NCBI RefSeq assembly: GCF_050971785.1
Contig: NZ_JBPCCU010000009.1
Span: 186,001 to 250,000 of the forward strand
DNA: 64,000 nt
From: Actinomadura_E scrupuli
GTDB taxonomy: Bacteria; Actinomycetota; Actinomycetes; Streptosporangiales; Streptosporangiaceae
Reading direction: 5' to 3'
Positions 23,548 through 31,617 of this stretch are shown here, piece by piece. The notes below the pieces were generated by a model, which was not told the DNA's origin, made no database searches, and worked only from the letters and a program-made list of their open reading frames with translations. How positions within the stretch are numbered: position 1 is the stretch's first letter; the number at the start of each line of letters is the position of its first letter. The translations under genes were made by a program, and so were the position numbers.

Positions 23548-23565
23548 CTCTCATATCGAGAGACT
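23543..23565. promoter_or_regulatory. Operator palindrome overlapping the -10 and start site
   Basis: AGTCTCTC and GAGAGACT form perfect 8-bp arms around TCATATC. It covers most of the -10 hexamer and the predicted transcription start, so a bound regulator would block RNA polymerase. The CTC...GAG character with a central ATAT is reminiscent of PadR or GntR sites. Confidence 0.6.
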
Positions 23566-23626
23566 CTTAGAAAGAGTTGCTCGGAAAGCGAAGGTAGTTG
23601 CCCGATTCCTGGAGAGGAAAACCGTG

Positions 23627-24175
23627 ATGAACTCCCCGCTCACCACCGGCACCACCACCACCGGCACCACCAACGACGGCACAGCCGACGTCGCAGGTGA
23701 CGTCACCCAGGTCCAGTCCCACTACGCCTCGACCAAGAAGCTCGGCCACTGGACCACCAGCCGCCGCTTCGAGTTCCGCGGCCGCCGTGGCTCCGCCGTA
23801 CTGGATCTCCGCTCCCCGCAGATCCCGCCCGGCGACATCGAGCTCGTCGTGGACATGGATCACTCGATGCTCAAGCTGCTCGTGCCCGAGGGCGCGGTCA
23901 TCGACCACTGGGACCTGCACTGGACCGGCCGTGGCAAGGTCAAGCAGACCTTCCACGAGACCGAGTCCGCCGGCACCGGCCGCCGGATCCGGATCACCGG
24001 CCACGTCAAGCACGGCGAAGTCAGGGTGCACAGCGGCGGCGTCGCGCAGTTGTCGGCGATGTTCTCCCGCGAATACGTCGACGACGCCATTCGCGCCCAC
24101 CGTGACGGCGACCACCCCACCGTCGACGACCCCGCCCGCCCTGGCCCCACGGCCCGCGCCGCCTCCACCGCCTGA
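23627..24175 (+). CDS. LiaF-like beta-rich protein, possible envelope-stress response
   Basis: The 182-residue protein has a Thr/Gly-rich head and a beta-rich domain (about 50-145) with the LiaF-type pattern: AVLDLRSPQIPPGDIELVVD, LLVPEGAVI and a closing RITGHVKHGEVRVHSGG. LiaF-like domains act in sensing cell-wall damage; this copy lacks the membrane helices of LiaF, so it is probably cytoplasmic. GAGAGGA precedes ATG 23627. A tightly overlapped promoter-operator and a strong terminator make it an independently controlled single gene. The family assignment is by pattern only. Confidence 0.6.
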   Translation: MNSPLTTGTTTTGTTNDGTADVAGDVTQVQSHYASTKKLGHWTTSRRFEFRGRRGSAVLDLRSPQIPPGDIELVVDMDHSMLKLLVPEGAVIDHWDLHWTGRGKVKQTFHETESAGTGRRIRITGHVKHGEVRVHSGGVAQLSAMFSREYVDDAIRAHRDGDHPTVDDPARPGPTARAASTA

Positions 24176-24193
24176 GCCGGAGCTCGCAGCGCG

Positions 24194-24234
24194 CCGCAGG
24201 CCCCGAGCCGATCGAGACGGCTCCGGGCCTGCGG
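24194..24234 (+). terminator. 17-bp-stem terminator
   Basis: Arms 24194-24210 and 24218-24234 pair over 17 bp with one mismatch around ATCGAGA. It is the strongest hairpin in this part of the window and lies 19 bp after the stop codon, between this gene and the end of the response-regulator operon. Confidence 0.75.
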
Positions 24235-24325
24235 ACATGCCGAGGCGGGCGGGCGGCAGCCCGGCGGCGTGGTTCGACCTGCTCGCGATGCTGCCCAGCG
24301 TCCGCATGCAGGGGCGGCCGTAGTC

Positions 24326-24970
24326 TCAGGCGTTGAGATAGGCCAGTACGGCCAGGACTCGGCGGTTGTCGTCTTCGGAGGGCGGCAGGCTGAGCTTGCT
24401 GAAGATGTTGTTGGTGTGCTTGCTGATCGCCTTCTCGGTGACGAACAGCCTGGCGGCGATCGCGGCGTTGGTGCGTCCCTCGGCCATCAGGGCGAGCACC
24501 TCGCTCTCCCGTGGGGTGAGCCGCAGCAGCGGCTCCTGTTTCGCGTGGCCCGCCAGGAGCTGGGAGACGACCTCGGGGTCAAGAGCGGTGCCGCCGTCGG
24601 CCACCCGGCGCACCGACTCGGTGAACTGGCGCACGTCGGAGACCCGGTCCTTGAGCAGGTAACCGACCCCGCCGGAGCTGTCGGACAGCAGCTCGCGGGC
24701 GTACAGCCGCTCGACGTGCTGGGAGAGGATCAGCACCGGCAGCCCCGGCACCTCCCGGCGCGCCGCCAGGGCGGCCTGGAGGCCCTCGTCGGTGAAGGTC
24801 GGCGGCAGCCGTACGTCGACGACCGCCACGTCCGGGCGGTGGGTGGTCAGCGCCCGGAGCAGTGACGGTCCGTTGTCGACGGCCTCGACGACCTCGAAGT
24901 CGTAGGCGGTGAGGAGCCTGATCAGTCCGTCCCGTAGGAGGGCAAGGTCCTCGGCGATGACAACTCGCAC
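24326..24970 (-). CDS. LuxR-type response regulator
   Basis: The 214-residue protein has an N-terminal receiver domain (1-125; phosphoacceptor Asp in VAVVDVRLPP) and a LuxR/NarL helix-turn-helix at about 148-210 (LTPRESEVLALMAEGRTNAAIA). It starts at GTG 24970 with GGAG five bases upstream, inside the end of the kinase gene (49-bp overlap), so kinase and regulator are translationally coupled. The regulated genes are unknown. Confidence 0.95.
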   Translation of the reverse strand: MRVVIAEDLALLRDGLIRLLTAYDFEVVEAVDNGPSLLRALTTHRPDVAVVDVRLPPTFTDEGLQAALAARREVPGLPVLILSQHVERLYARELLSDSSGGVGYLLKDRVSDVRQFTESVRRVADGGTALDPEVVSQLLAGHAKQEPLLRLTPRESEVLALMAEGRTNAAIAARLFVTEKAISKHTNNIFSKLSLPPSEDDNRRVLAVLAYLNA

Positions 24971-26238
24971 GGCAACTCCATGGTCACGACGGTGGGCCCG
25001 CCGACGGGGCTGGTCATGGCGATCGTTCCATCGAACGCCGCCAGCCGCCGTTCGATGCCCCGCAAACCGGTGCCGGAACCGGACTCCGCGCCACCGATGC
25101 CGTCGTCGCCGACCACCATCGAGAGCACGCCGCCCTCGTGGCGCAGCCGTACCCAGGCGTTCCCGGCGGCGCTGTGCTTGACCACGTTGGCGAACGCCTC
25201 GGCGACGGCGAAGTACGCGGCCGACTCGACCGGGGCCTGTAGCCTGCCCGGAAGTTCGATGTCCACGTCCACCGGGAGCGGAAGGGCCAGGGCGAGCGCG
25301 CGTACCGCCCCGTCCAGGCCCCGCTCGGCCAGCACCGGCGGGTGGATGCCGCGCACCAGGTCACGCAGCTCCGACAGCGCCACACCGCTGGCCTCACGGG
25401 CCTCGGCCAGCAGTCGCTGCGCGGTCTCGGGGTCCTTGGTCATGAGGTCCTCGGCCAGGCCGATGCTCATCCCGAGCGCCGCCAGCCGGGCCTGCGCGCC
25501 GTCGTGCAGGTCCCGCTCAATCCGGCGCAGCTCGGCCGCCTGCGCGTCCACCGCGTCGGAGCGGGTCTCGGTCAGCCGCCGTACCCGGGACGCGAGCTCG
25601 GCCTGCCGGGTGGGGGCCAGCAGCGAGCGGGTGAACAGCGCGTGTCCCCGCAGGATCCACGGCCCCGACCACAGCCCGAAGATCGTTAGCAGTGCGCCCA
25701 GCGGCACGGACAGCAAGGCCAGTACGCCGTAGTCCGACAGGGGCCACATCGGACCGTACCCGTAGCCGTCGGCCAGGTACCCCACCCAGGGAGCGACGAG
25801 GATCCCCTCCAGCCCGTACACCACCAGGCAGGCGGGCAGCAGGCCCAGCACCAGGCCCACCGGCACGTTGACCAGGGTCCACAGCAGGTCCCGCCAGCTC
25901 GCCGGATCGCTGAGCAGCCACTTGCACCGCTGGAGGCTTCCGATCAGGCCCTTCCCGTCGAACCGCGGGGCGGGACGGTACGGAACCGGGATCGCCACCC
26001 CCGACCATTCGCGCGCCCACTCGCGCTGGCTGCCGGCCAGCCCGCGGAGCGCCGGCAGCGTGAGCAGCACCAGCGGCACCCCGACCCCCAGGGGGAGGAA
26101 GGCGACCGACAGCACCGTCACGATGAACAGCGCGAGGCAGGCCGTCGGTGCCAGCACCGCCTGGAGCAGGCCGCGGCCGCACGTGACGAGCCCCCGCCCC
26201 AGCTGACCACGCGGGCCGTCACCGTATCGCTCCGTCAT
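24922..26238 (-). CDS. Sensor histidine kinase, HisKA_3 type
   Basis: The 438-residue kinase has four to six membrane segments in its first 210 residues (a 'putative sensor' type domain), then the HisKA_3 box ERDLHDGAQARLAALG with the phosphorylated His at about 242, and an HATPase domain (about 330-425; GDDGIGG, GTGLRGIERRL). It pairs with the overlapping LuxR regulator. The signal is likely membrane-related, as in LiaS or DesK-like systems. A 15-bp direct repeat lies upstream. Confidence 0.93.
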   Translation of the reverse strand: MTERYGDGPRGQLGRGLVTCGRGLLQAVLAPTACLALFIVTVLSVAFLPLGVGVPLVLLTLPALRGLAGSQREWAREWSGVAIPVPYRPAPRFDGKGLIGSLQRCKWLLSDPASWRDLLWTLVNVPVGLVLGLLPACLVVYGLEGILVAPWVGYLADGYGYGPMWPLSDYGVLALLSVPLGALLTIFGLWSGPWILRGHALFTRSLLAPTRQAELASRVRRLTETRSDAVDAQAAELRRIERDLHDGAQARLAALGMSIGLAEDLMTKDPETAQRLLAEAREASGVALSELRDLVRGIHPPVLAERGLDGAVRALALALPLPVDVDIELPGRLQAPVESAAYFAVAEAFANVVKHSAAGNAWVRLRHEGGVLSMVVGDDGIGGAESGSGTGLRGIERRLAAFDGTIAMTSPVGGPTVVTMELPCELSSPRTLPSYGTD

Positions 26239-26264
26239 TACCGGCCTCCCTCATGCCCACCCGC

Positions 26265-26306
26265 GTACCGAACACACCTGTACCGAACACACCTGTACCG
26301 AACACC
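26265..26306. repeat. 15-bp tandem repeat upstream of the kinase gene
   Basis: Units GTACCGAACACACCT at 26265-26279 and 26280-26294, and GTACCGAACACC at 26295-26306, beginning 27 bp before the kinase ATG. Confidence 0.85.
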
Positions 26307-26490
26307 GTCGGAGGTACCGCCCTCCACTCGCACATTGTGATCGGCCCGGCAGGTTTCTTTCACGGGTGCCAGAGCCCCTTCCGTCCGCACCACAGGGAGG
26401 AGTTTCCCCTACCCCCGGGCGGGTCGTGAGACCAGTGATCGCCGTTCCGCCGCGCAGCAGGCTCTAGGTCATCAGCACAGCACGAGTGAG

Positions 26491-26520
26491 CACGGCACTG
26501 CTCGACACGGCGCTGCTCGA
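26491..26520 (+). repeat. 15-bp tandem repeat upstream of the MMPL gene
   Basis: CACGGCACTGCTCGA followed by CACGGCGCTGCTCGA, ending 21 bp before the MMPL start codon. Confidence 0.8.
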
Positions 26521-26541
26521 CAACCTGGGAAGGACACGACG

Positions 26542-28731
26542 ATGGCACGAGGGCCGGCGGTACGGATGGCGAGATGGAGCGCGACCCACCCATGGCGGGC
26601 GATCCTGATCTGGATCGTCTTCGTCGCCGTGTGCGTGGTGGTCGGGGGAGGCGCCGGAACCCAGAAGACCACGGAACGGGATCTGGGCGTCGGCGAGTCC
26701 GGCCGTGCGACCCAGATCCTGCACCGGAGCGGGCTGGACGATCCGGCGGTGGAGAACGTACTGATCACGGCACGGTCCGGGAAGCCGGATCCGCGGGTCG
26801 CCGCCGAGGTGGCGCGGCGGATGCGGGCCCTGCGGGAGGTCGCGGAGGTGGGCGAGCCGGCCCCGGCGCCGAAGGGCACGGCGATCCTCGTACCCGTCGT
26901 CATGCGCGGCGATCCGGACACCGCCAAGGAGCGGGTGGCGCCGTTGCTGAAGGAGACCGCGGCGATCCAGCGGGCCCACTCCGACCTTCGCATCGAGCAG
27001 GTGGGTGCGGCGTCGGTGGGCAAGGGCCTGGACGAGCAGATCGGTAAGGATCTCGCCACGTCGGAGGGCCTCAGCCTGCCGGTGACGCTGCTGATCATGA
27101 TGGTGGCGTTCGGTGCGATCGTGGCCGCCGGGGTGCCCGTGCTGCTGGCGATCTCGGCCGTGGCCGCCTCCACGGGCCTGTACGGGCTGGCCTCGCACGT
27201 GTTCCCCGACAGCGGCACCGTCTCCAGCATGATCATGATGATGGGCATGGCGGTGGGGGTCGACTACTCGCTGTTCTACCTCAAGCGGGAGCGCGAGGAA
27301 CGGGCGCGGGGCCGTGGGCGCATCGACGCCATCGAGATCGCGGCGGCCACCTCGGGACACTCGGTGGTGGTCTCGGGCATCGCGGTGATCGTGTCGATGG
27401 CGGGCCTCTACCTGGCCAACGACGTGATCTTCTCCAGCCTGGCCACCGGGACGATCATCGTGGTCTCGGTGGCGATGATCGGCTCGCTGACGATCCTGCC
27501 GGCGCTGCTGGCCAAGCTCGGCCGGGCGGCCGACCGTCCGCGCGTGCCGTTGCTGTGGCGGCTCACCGGCCGCGGCGGCACGCCCCGGCTCTGGCCGGCC
27601 CTGCTGCGCCCGGCGCTGCGGCACCCGCTGGCGACCCTGCTGGTGTCGGTCGTGGCGCTGCTGGCCCTCGCCCTGCCCGCGCTGGACATGCGGCTCAAGA
27701 ACACCGGCACCGACGAGCTGCCGCGTGCGATTCCGGCGATGCAGAGCTACGACCGCATGATCACCGCGTTCCCCGCCGAGCACGCCCCGCAGAAGGTGGC
27801 CGTGCGGGCTCCGGCCGAGCGGGCGGCCGAGGTGCGGGCGGCACTGCGGGCGCTGGTGCAACGGACTCAGCGCGACCCGTTGTTCGTCCACCCGTCCGCC
27901 CCCGATCGGGCGGCGCAGAGCCCGGGGCCCGAGATCCGCTCCTCGGCGGACGGCCAGGTGCACACCGTCAGCCTGGTCTCCCCGTACTCCGGCGACTCGC
28001 CGCAGGCCAGGCAGGCACTTCGGGAACTGCGCGGGGAACTGCTGCCCGCCACGGTCGGCCACATCGCGGGCGCGGAGTACGCCGTCGGCGGGGAGACCGC
28101 CAACAACCTCGACTTCGGCCGCCATGTCGAGGAGAAACTCCCCCTGGTGATCGGCTTCGTGCTGCTGCTCACCTTCGTCATGATGGCGGTGACGTTCCGG
28201 TCCGTCGTGGTGGCGCTCACCGCGATCTCCATCAACCTGCTGTCCGCGATGGCGGCGTTCGGCCTGCTCGTCCTGGTCTTCCAGCACACCTGGGCGGAGG
28301 GGGCACTGGACTTCACCTCGACCGGGAACGTCATCGCCTGGCTGCCGCTGCTGCTGTTCGTCGTGCTGTTCGGGCTGTCGATGGACTACCACGTCTTCGT
28401 GGTCGGCCGGATCCAGGAGGCGGCGCGCGGCGGCATGCCGACCCGGGACGCGGTGGAGTACGGCATCACCCGGTCGGCGGGCGTGGTCACCAGCGCGGCC
28501 ATCGTGATGGTCTCGGTGTTCGCGGTCTTCGCCTCCCTGCCCATGATGGACATGAAGCAGATGGGCTTCGGCCTCGCCGCGGCCGTACTGATCGACGCGG
28601 TGATCGTCCGGATCGTGATCCTGCCCTCGCTGATGACCCTGCTGGGCCGGGCCAACTGGTGGCCGGGCCGGATGTCCGCCGCGCGTCACGCACCGGTGGC
28701 CGAGCGGCCGGTGGGCGTCAGGGTGGGTTGA
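26542..28731 (+). CDS. MMPL/RND-family transporter
   Basis: The 729-residue protein has the MMPL duplicated layout: helix 1 at about 17-38, an extracytoplasmic loop, helices 2-6 at about 180-325, helix 7 near 365, a second loop, and helices 8-12 at about 525-710. The proton-relay signature GVDYSLFYLKREREE (second-helix-bundle loop) and its repeat GLSMDYHVFVVGRIQEA are present. MMPL proteins export lipids or siderophores across the inner membrane. GGAAGGA precedes ATG 26542. No obvious lipid-synthesis gene is adjacent, so the cargo is open. Confidence 0.93.
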   Translation: MARGPAVRMARWSATHPWRAILIWIVFVAVCVVVGGGAGTQKTTERDLGVGESGRATQILHRSGLDDPAVENVLITARSGKPDPRVAAEVARRMRALREVAEVGEPAPAPKGTAILVPVVMRGDPDTAKERVAPLLKETAAIQRAHSDLRIEQVGAASVGKGLDEQIGKDLATSEGLSLPVTLLIMMVAFGAIVAAGVPVLLAISAVAASTGLYGLASHVFPDSGTVSSMIMMMGMAVGVDYSLFYLKREREERARGRGRIDAIEIAAATSGHSVVVSGIAVIVSMAGLYLANDVIFSSLATGTIIVVSVAMIGSLTILPALLAKLGRAADRPRVPLLWRLTGRGGTPRLWPALLRPALRHPLATLLVSVVALLALALPALDMRLKNTGTDELPRAIPAMQSYDRMITAFPAEHAPQKVAVRAPAERAAEVRAALRALVQRTQRDPLFVHPSAPDRAAQSPGPEIRSSADGQVHTVSLVSPYSGDSPQARQALRELRGELLPATVGHIAGAEYAVGGETANNLDFGRHVEEKLPLVIGFVLLLTFVMMAVTFRSVVVALTAISINLLSAMAAFGLLVLVFQHTWAEGALDFTSTGNVIAWLPLLLFVVLFGLSMDYHVFVVGRIQEAARGGMPTRDAVEYGITRSAGVVTSAAIVMVSVFAVFASLPMMDMKQMGFGLAAAVLIDAVIVRIVILPSLMTLLGRANWWPGRMSAARHAPVAERPVGVRVG

Positions 28732-28752
28732 GCCGGCCGGGTTCCACAGGCG

Positions 28753-29742
28753 TCATCCCTCCGCCGCCGGCGTGCGGTCCGTGTTCGCGCGGGCCGCACG
28801 CCCGGCGGTGCGGTCGGGCACCCTGCGGGACGGCATCGCCACCCGGTCGAGGTCGTGCACCAGCACGATGTCGCCGTCGAAGACCGACGCGGCCTCCGCG
28901 ACGAACCGCGACTCGTCCTCCGGGCGATACCGTTCGGAGAAGTGGGTCAGCACCAGGCGCCGCACTCCGGCCTCCGCGGCGACCCGGCCGGCCTGGGCGG
29001 CGGTGAGATGACCGCGCTCCTGCGCCTGGGCCGCCTCGGCCTCCAGGAACGTCGACTCGATGATCAGCAGATCGGCCCCGTCGGCCAGCGCGAACGCCGC
29101 GTCGCACAGCCGGGTGTCCATGACGAACGCCGCCTTCTGCCCGGGACGCGGCACGCTGCACTCCTCCAGCGTCACCGTCCGGGAGGTGGTCACGGCGCCG
29201 TCGCGCTGGAGCCGCCCGATCAGCGGCCCCTCGACGCCGAGCGCCGCCAGCCGGTCCGGCAGCATGGTGACGCCGTCGGGCTCGGCGAGGCGGTAACCAT
29301 AGGTCTCGACCGTGTGCGACAGCCGCCGGGCGGTCAGCGTGAACGGCGCGTCACCGGTGTCGAGGGCCACCTCGTCGCCGGCCAGCGGCCGCTCCCGGAT
29401 CACCGCGGTGTCGTGGAAGAGCGCCGCGTGCCGCAGCCGCCGCCAGTAGGCGGCACCGCTCGCCGGGAACGCGGCGTCCACCGGGTGCCGCACCCCGTCA
29501 CGCGAGATGCGCTGGATGACGCCGGAGACCCCGAGGCAGTGGTCACCGTGGAAATGGCTGACGCAGATCCAGGTGACGTCGCCGGAGCCGAGCCCGGCGT
29601 GGATCATCTGCCGCTGGGTGCCCTCACCGGGGTCGAACAGGATCCCGTGGCCGTCCCAGCGCAGCAGGTAGCCGTTGTGGTTGCGGGTCTTGGTGGGGAC
29701 CGCGGCGGCCGAGCCCAGGACGACGAGATCACGGGTGGACAT
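28753..29742 (-). CDS. rnz: Ribonuclease Z
   Basis: The 329-residue metallo-beta-lactamase-fold protein has the RNase Z signature SHFHGDH (zinc site), the FDPGEGTQRQM loop near residue 36-46, an Asp ligand in FVMDTRLCD and the closing His in VLTHFSERY. It removes 3' trailers from tRNA precursors in the cytoplasm. It is the last gene of a three-gene operon, 3 bp after the preceding stop. A basic/disordered tail of about 25 residues is added. Confidence 0.95.
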   Translation of the reverse strand: MSTRDLVVLGSAAAVPTKTRNHNGYLLRWDGHGILFDPGEGTQRQMIHAGLGSGDVTWICVSHFHGDHCLGVSGVIQRISRDGVRHPVDAAFPASGAAYWRRLRHAALFHDTAVIRERPLAGDEVALDTGDAPFTLTARRLSHTVETYGYRLAEPDGVTMLPDRLAALGVEGPLIGRLQRDGAVTTSRTVTLEECSVPRPGQKAAFVMDTRLCDAAFALADGADLLIIESTFLEAEAAQAQERGHLTAAQAGRVAAEAGVRRLVLTHFSERYRPEDESRFVAEAASVFDGDIVLVHDLDRVAMPSRRVPDRTAGRAARANTDRTPAAEG

Positions 29743-29745
29743 GGA

Positions 29746-30600
29746 CTAGAAGATGCCAGACGGCGGGTTCGGAGACGGCCGGGCGGTGTCGTCGGTGACC
29801 GGTGCCGCGCCGGCGATGAACTTCGTCAACTCCGGGCCGTACAGCACCCGGCCCGGGAACGGGTCGCCGGCGGCCAGCCGGGTCAGCGCGGCGACCGGCG
29901 GCTCCACCCGGCCGCCGACCAGGATGAGGTTGCCGAACCGGCGGCCGCGCAGCACCCCCGGGTCGGCGATCAGGCAGACCTCCGGGAGCACGGACCGCAG
30001 CGTCGCCGCCTGGGCCCGCGCGAAGGCCAGCGGAGCGCCGTCGGCGACGTTCGCCGCGAAGAGGCCCGCCGGGCGCAGCACCCTGGCCGCCGCCGCCACG
30101 AACTCCGCCGAGGTCAGATGCGCCGGGGTCCGGCCGGCCGCGTACACGTCGCAGATGACCAGGTCGAAGGTGTCCGCGGGGGCCCGGGACAGGACCTCGC
30201 GGGCGTCGCCGGTACGGATCCGGATCCGCCAGGTGCGCTCCAGCGGGAGGGCCCGGCGGACCAGGGCCACCAGCGCGGCGTCCAGCTCGACCACCTGCTG
30301 GGTGGACCGGGGCCGGGTGCTGGCGATGTAGCGGGGCAGCGTCAGGCCGCCGCCGCCCAGATGCAGTGCCTGGAGCGGCTTGCCGGGCGGGGCCGCCAGG
30401 TCCGCGACGTGGCCGAGCCGGCGGACGTACTCGAAGTCGAGGTAGGTCGGATCGTCCAGGTCGACGTGCGACTGGGGCGTCCCGTCCAGCAGCAACGTCC
30501 AGGCCCGTGCGCGGTCGGGGTCGGCCATCAGCTCCGCGGTGCCCGAGTCGACGTCCTCGCGCTGCACCACGCTGCGGCGGTTGCGCTGCCGTTGTGCCAT
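29746..30600 (-). CDS. Spermidine synthase-like methyltransferase-fold protein
   Basis: The 284-residue protein has a short beta-hairpin head (QSHVDLDDPTYLDFEYVRRL) and a Rossmann-like domain: LHLGGGGLTLPRY (cofactor loop), VVELDAALV, GDAREVL and DLVICDVYA. This is the polyamine synthase fold. The paired acidic residues that hold the diamine are partly changed (CDVYAAG in place of xDxxDP), so the substrate may differ. It overlaps the upstream DMT gene by one base (TGATG) and precedes rnz. Confidence 0.85.
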   Translation of the reverse strand: MAQRQRNRRSVVQREDVDSGTAELMADPDRARAWTLLLDGTPQSHVDLDDPTYLDFEYVRRLGHVADLAAPPGKPLQALHLGGGGLTLPRYIASTRPRSTQQVVELDAALVALVRRALPLERTWRIRIRTGDAREVLSRAPADTFDLVICDVYAAGRTPAHLTSAEFVAAAARVLRPAGLFAANVADGAPLAFARAQAATLRSVLPEVCLIADPGVLRGRRFGNLILVGGRVEPPVAALTRLAAGDPFPGRVLYGPELTKFIAGAAPVTDDTARPSPNPPSGIF

Positions 30601-31457
30601 CAGGAACCCACGTTCTCCGGTGCCGGCCGCCCGGTGGCGGAGGGCTCGCCGAACCGGGCCAGGATCAGGGTGGCCGCCACGGCCAGCACGAACCCGGCGA
30701 GCGCCACGGGAACGTACCCCCGGCGGGTGTGGTCGCCCAGCAGCCCGATGCCGACGGCGGCGGGCACCACCGTCTCGGCCACCACCACGGCGGCGGTCGT
30801 CGTGGTGACCGACCCGCGCTGCAGCGCGGTGGCGTAGAACAGCATCGCGGCGACACCGCCGGCCGCCAGCGCGTACGCCGCCGGATCACGCGCCAGGTCC
30901 AGCGGGGACAGGCTGGTCAGGACCCGGGCCCCGATCGCCACCGCGCCGAAGCCCAGCCCCGCGATCAGGCCCAGCACCGCCGAGCGCGCCCGCCCCCGGA
31001 GCCGCCCGGCCGCCATGCCCGCCACGAACAGCACGGCGACCGCGGCCAGCAGCGTGAAACGGAACAGCAGGCTCACCCGGCCGGCGCTCTCGTGGCCCGC
31101 GGCCAGGCCGAGCAGGGCGAGCCCGGCGCAGACGACGGCCACCGCGGCCCACTCACGGCCGGCCAGCCGGATCCTCATCACCCGGGCGGCGACCACCGCC
31201 GTCACCGCCAGGTTGGCCGCGATGACGGCCTGCACCACGTACAGCGGAAGCGAGCGCAGCGCCGCCAGCTCCAGCGCGAAGCCGGTCACGTCCAGCAGGA
31301 GCCCCACGACGTACGGGAGCTGCCCGGCCAGCCTGATCAGCAGCCGGGGATCGACGCCCTGCCCCGCCGGAGTCCGCCGGGCCGCAATCGCCTGCAGCAC
31401 GGTGGCCACGCCGAAGCACAGGCTCGCGGCCAGCGCGCCCAGCAGGCTCCAGGTCAT
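30600..31457 (-). CDS. DMT-superfamily (EamA-like) membrane transporter
   Basis: The 285-residue protein has nine to ten membrane helices in two repeats, for example SLLGALAASLCFGVATVL at the start, VVQAVIAANLAVTAVVAARV, and AAVVVAETVVPAAVGIGLL near 225. The pattern is that of actinobacterial DMT/EamA transporters; the cargo is not known. It is the first gene of the operon and ends on the start of the spermidine-synthase-like gene, which could suggest a small-amine substrate (inference). Confidence 0.85.
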   Translation of the reverse strand: MTWSLLGALAASLCFGVATVLQAIAARRTPAGQGVDPRLLIRLAGQLPYVVGLLLDVTGFALELAALRSLPLYVVQAVIAANLAVTAVVAARVMRIRLAGREWAAVAVVCAGLALLGLAAGHESAGRVSLLFRFTLLAAVAVLFVAGMAAGRLRGRARSAVLGLIAGLGFGAVAIGARVLTSLSPLDLARDPAAYALAAGGVAAMLFYATALQRGSVTTTTAAVVVAETVVPAAVGIGLLGDHTRRGYVPVALAGFVLAVAATLILARFGEPSATGRPAPENVGS

Positions 31458-31546
31458 CGCCTCACACTATGCGCCGGTGGCCGCTGTCACGGCGCGCGGC
31501 CCGCCCAGGCTGGTCCCGGCCATGAGCGGATCGCTGGAGGGGTACA

Positions 31547-31560
31547 GGCAAGCGCTTGCT
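31547..31560. promoter_or_regulatory. KstR2-like operator upstream of the thiolase gene
   Basis: The site reads GGCAAGCGCTTGCT and holds a perfect 12-bp palindrome (GCAAGCGCTTGC, 31548-31559). It matches the published mycobacterial KstR2 motif AnCAAGnnCTTGnT at every defined position except the first. It lies 58 bp upstream of the thiolase ATG. Confidence 0.65.
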
Positions 31561-31617
31561 CGGACGCGGGAGCTAAGCTGCTCACCGAATCCGCTTCGGA
31601 TCTGGAGGCAACGGGCG

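Larger units (their letters stand above)
26239..26541. other. 303-bp divergent intergenic region with two repeat arrays
   Basis: The space between the kinase and MMPL starts holds a 15-bp repeat at 26265-26306 (GTACCGAACACACCT twice plus a 12-bp third copy) and another 15-bp pair at 26491-26520 (CACGGCACTGCTCGA, CACGGCGCTGCTCGA) close to the MMPL ribosome site. No gene is supported here. Confidence 0.6.

Noticed and set aside
26464..28689. 741-codon minus-strand frame opposite the MMPL gene
   Set aside because: His/Asp/Arg-rich composition typical of a shadow frame; the MMPL reading has all family motifs and membrane helices.
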